A stretch of DNA of 64,000 bases from assembly GCF_043641665.1 (NCBI RefSeq), contig NC_092197.1, forward strand, positions 17,800,148 through 17,864,147, written 5' to 3'. This document shows positions 61,800-64,000 of the stretch, piece after piece. Within the stretch, counting starts at the first letter, position 1, and every line of letters starts with the position of its first letter. The position numbers and the translations under genes were made by a program. This stretch comes from Enoplosus armatus (taxonomy: Eukaryota; Chordata; Actinopteri; Centrarchiformes; Enoplosidae). The notes under the pieces were generated by a model. That model was not told where the DNA came from. It made no database searches and saw only the letters and a list, made by a program, of their open reading frames with translations.

Positions 61800-64000
61800 T
61801 GTCTATTTTTTTCCAGACGGATTGGAGACAACAGTACAGCGAAAACAAAAACAGTAGAGCAAACACTTACAGTATAAACTGCGGTTACAATAATCAAAGA
61901 GACTGTAAAATAAATGAAAAAGGAAAAAAAGAAAGCATGAAACCTAATGAGAAAGGAAGCATTTTCATCGCCAGTGTTGTTCTTGCTCTTTGCAACAATA
62001 CCATTCAAAATCTCATTCCAAGTGCAAAATCCAAATGTTTTATAATGTTTTACTTTTTAAAAAAACATCAGATTGTCAACGTGCGCAAAAAACAGCAGGA
62101 TGGAAACGCCGAAGATAAAGGTTTTAAATAAGTTTTTAGGCTGAGGTGGAAAAGTTGGTGGATCGAATGAAACAAAATGCTTTATGAATGAACTAGCACT
62201 GTACTGCAAATCACTGAAGTATATGAAAAAGAAAACTGCACAAAAAAAAAACTACTGAACATTATCGATGCCTTAGAATTATTAGAAGAGACTTTTCATT
62301 TTATTCCAACTTCTATCTTTCATTTATTTATTTATCTTTTATGAAGTTATGATTCTGCTTACATGGTGTGCGCCGCCTTCTAAAGAGCCTCCTACTGATG
62401 ATGTATCACTTTCCATATATTGTTGCAGAATTTCTACTTAAAAAAAAATACATAGATCATCAAATCATGAATGAATCATGACGTAAAATACGCATGTGAC
62501 TAGACATCGCTCAAGCTTCAGCTTCATTGTGACACTAACAACAGCAGCAGGGGGGGGGATATCAGATCTGCGACGGGGACATTGCAACGGTCCACAAATG
62601 AAGACATGAAACAAACAGACATGCCATATTCCCGTCATGTTTTCCACATTGTTTTCCGCCGTTTGAGGTTGGCGCTCTTTTAACTACGTCATCCCGCTGC
62701 GCCCTCTTCTTCTGCAATGGTTAAATGGCACCCGCGAGGATAATTAGCGCCGCCAGCTGTTTGTCTCGATGCACTCTACTTCTAACTTTATTGATTTATT
62801 TTTTGTGCTGATTTTCTGTCTCAAATGAACATGTAAAGTATTCCACCTTATTTGTGTGGTCTGCTCTTAATCATTCCAAATGGATGCAAAGCACATACAT
62901 CACATACTGGCTTTCCATCAGTACCATTCTGTCCGATTAAAAACATAAATCACCTTTCTGAATTCTGAAGTAACTGGCTGTATGTGAAATACCAGCCACT
63001 GTTATAAAAGATGTAAAAAGTCTCTTCAGATGGGAGGGTGAAGTGATGAATAATCTTTCTCACATTCTTTCAGGTGAGCACAGAAGCACATCCTCTAGTC
63101 TCCAAGACAGCTGTGGGTGAAAGCATTGTCCCCTGAGGTGCAATTAAAGTGAACAGAGATGACACCCCTTTCACTTTCATTACCTGGTAAAAAAAAAAAA
63201 AAATGTCTCTACATCCATCCACTGATTGATCCACCCAATCATCTCCCATTGTTACATCCGTACTGCTGAGCCGGGGTTGTGGTGGCAACCGGAGGAACAT
63301 GGAACTCTCATGTTCCTCATAAGGCACATACATACGGCAGAGCTCAATGCGATCTGACATAAGCCTCAATGTGAGCAGTAAAACAACCATAAACATACAT
63401 TAGCAACGGAACATGGAGGGGAAAAAAACATGGTTTATGTCATTCATATAATCGCACTGAATATATTGTTAAGAGACTTTAAAAACAATAGCAGCCCATT
63501 CATTTATGAAAACAATGTCACATTAAAAAAAAAAACCCATCTGAACCATATTTGAACAGAGACAGGGGTTAACCCTTAATGCTTAGCTCCATTGCTTGAT
63601 TATAACACGTAAAGCTAATTCTATATATTTGTAATGATTTTCCTAGCATTCTGTGAAAAATCCATATAACTGCATTGGATTGTTTTTTTTCTCTATTTCT
63701 CCTTCACCTACAACCTGCAATGTCCGTCTAAAGCAAAGAACCTCTCCTTCAGTATGTGCATGTGCTGCGGCTCTCTTGTTATACCCTGAAGGGGAACATC
63801 ATTTGCTGCCAAACTAAGCAACAACATCAACATCATTTGAGATGGGGAAAAAAAATTTCAGCATTTATTTTTTTGCTCAGTAACCTTGTTGGATCACTTG
63901 TTCATTGAGAATCACATATCATTTATTCATATCATATATCATATTCATACCCTGCTAAATTTAACACTCTCTGCTTGTTACCGTGGATATGAGACACACA
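61800..64000. other. Region upstream of spag8, no gene supported
   Basis: Mostly AT-rich. A CpG-containing patch at about 62650-62770 (with a CRE-like tacgtcat and gcgccctcttcttctgc) could be a promoter or an old repeat. A 108-codon minus-strand open frame at 63070-63396 has no recognisable domain. In mammals HINT2 lies on this side of SPAG8; I see no part of it here. Confidence 0.4.

Noticed and set aside
61799..62131. 110-codon plus-strand open frame upstream of spag8
   Set aside because: Lys/Asn-rich translation of an A-rich stretch, with no domain or splice support.
63070..63396. 108-codon minus-strand open frame
   Set aside because: Includes a poly-Phe run from a poly-A tract and no recognisable domain; could at most be a repeat fragment.

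Overview
The window is vertebrate nuclear DNA, most likely from a spiny-rayed (percomorph) teleost fish. Evidence: GT-AG split genes with vertebrate exon phases, a receptor very close to mammalian NPR2 but with fish-like differences, and many interspersed repeats of types I know from teleosts (tRNA-derived SINEs, a foldback element with a 'tagcttagcataaa' end, an L2-like 'gctatataaataaaa' tail, long AC and poly-C/poly-G tracts). No database search was possible, so species and family names rest on recalled sequences.

Layout. (1) 1-51910, plus strand: one complete gene, npr2, encoding natriuretic peptide receptor B (particulate guanylate cyclase B). I placed 22 coding exons from 486 to 51375. 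Every junction is GT-AG, the exons join in one frame with no internal stop, and the total is 3150 nt (1049 residues plus stop). The 5' leader starts before or near base 1, and a poly(A) signal lies at 51885. (2) 51911-55650: intergenic DNA with no convincing gene. (3) 55657-61638, minus strand: spag8, six coding exons, 186 residues, converging tail to tail on npr2. (4) 61639-64000: the spag8 promoter with an RFX X-box-like motif, then repeat- and AT-rich DNA with no supported gene.

The two genes do not form a pathway. npr2 is a membrane receptor that makes cGMP when C-type natriuretic peptide binds. spag8 encodes a protein of ciliary and sperm axonemes. Their adjacency matters because NPR2 and SPAG8 are also neighbours in mammals; this synteny, with NPR-B-type residues in the receptor, is why I call the receptor npr2 and not npr1.

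The introns are large and repeat-rich. The most distinctive non-coding structure is a 1.1-1.2 kb minisatellite in intron 7 (about 24310-25515). It is built of 72-bp units and 54-bp deletion variants arranged in a partly regular higher-order pattern. I saw no tRNA or rRNA gene, CRISPR array or bacterial element, and nothing that looks like an undescribed biological system; the findings are mostly regulatory and repeat-structure observations.
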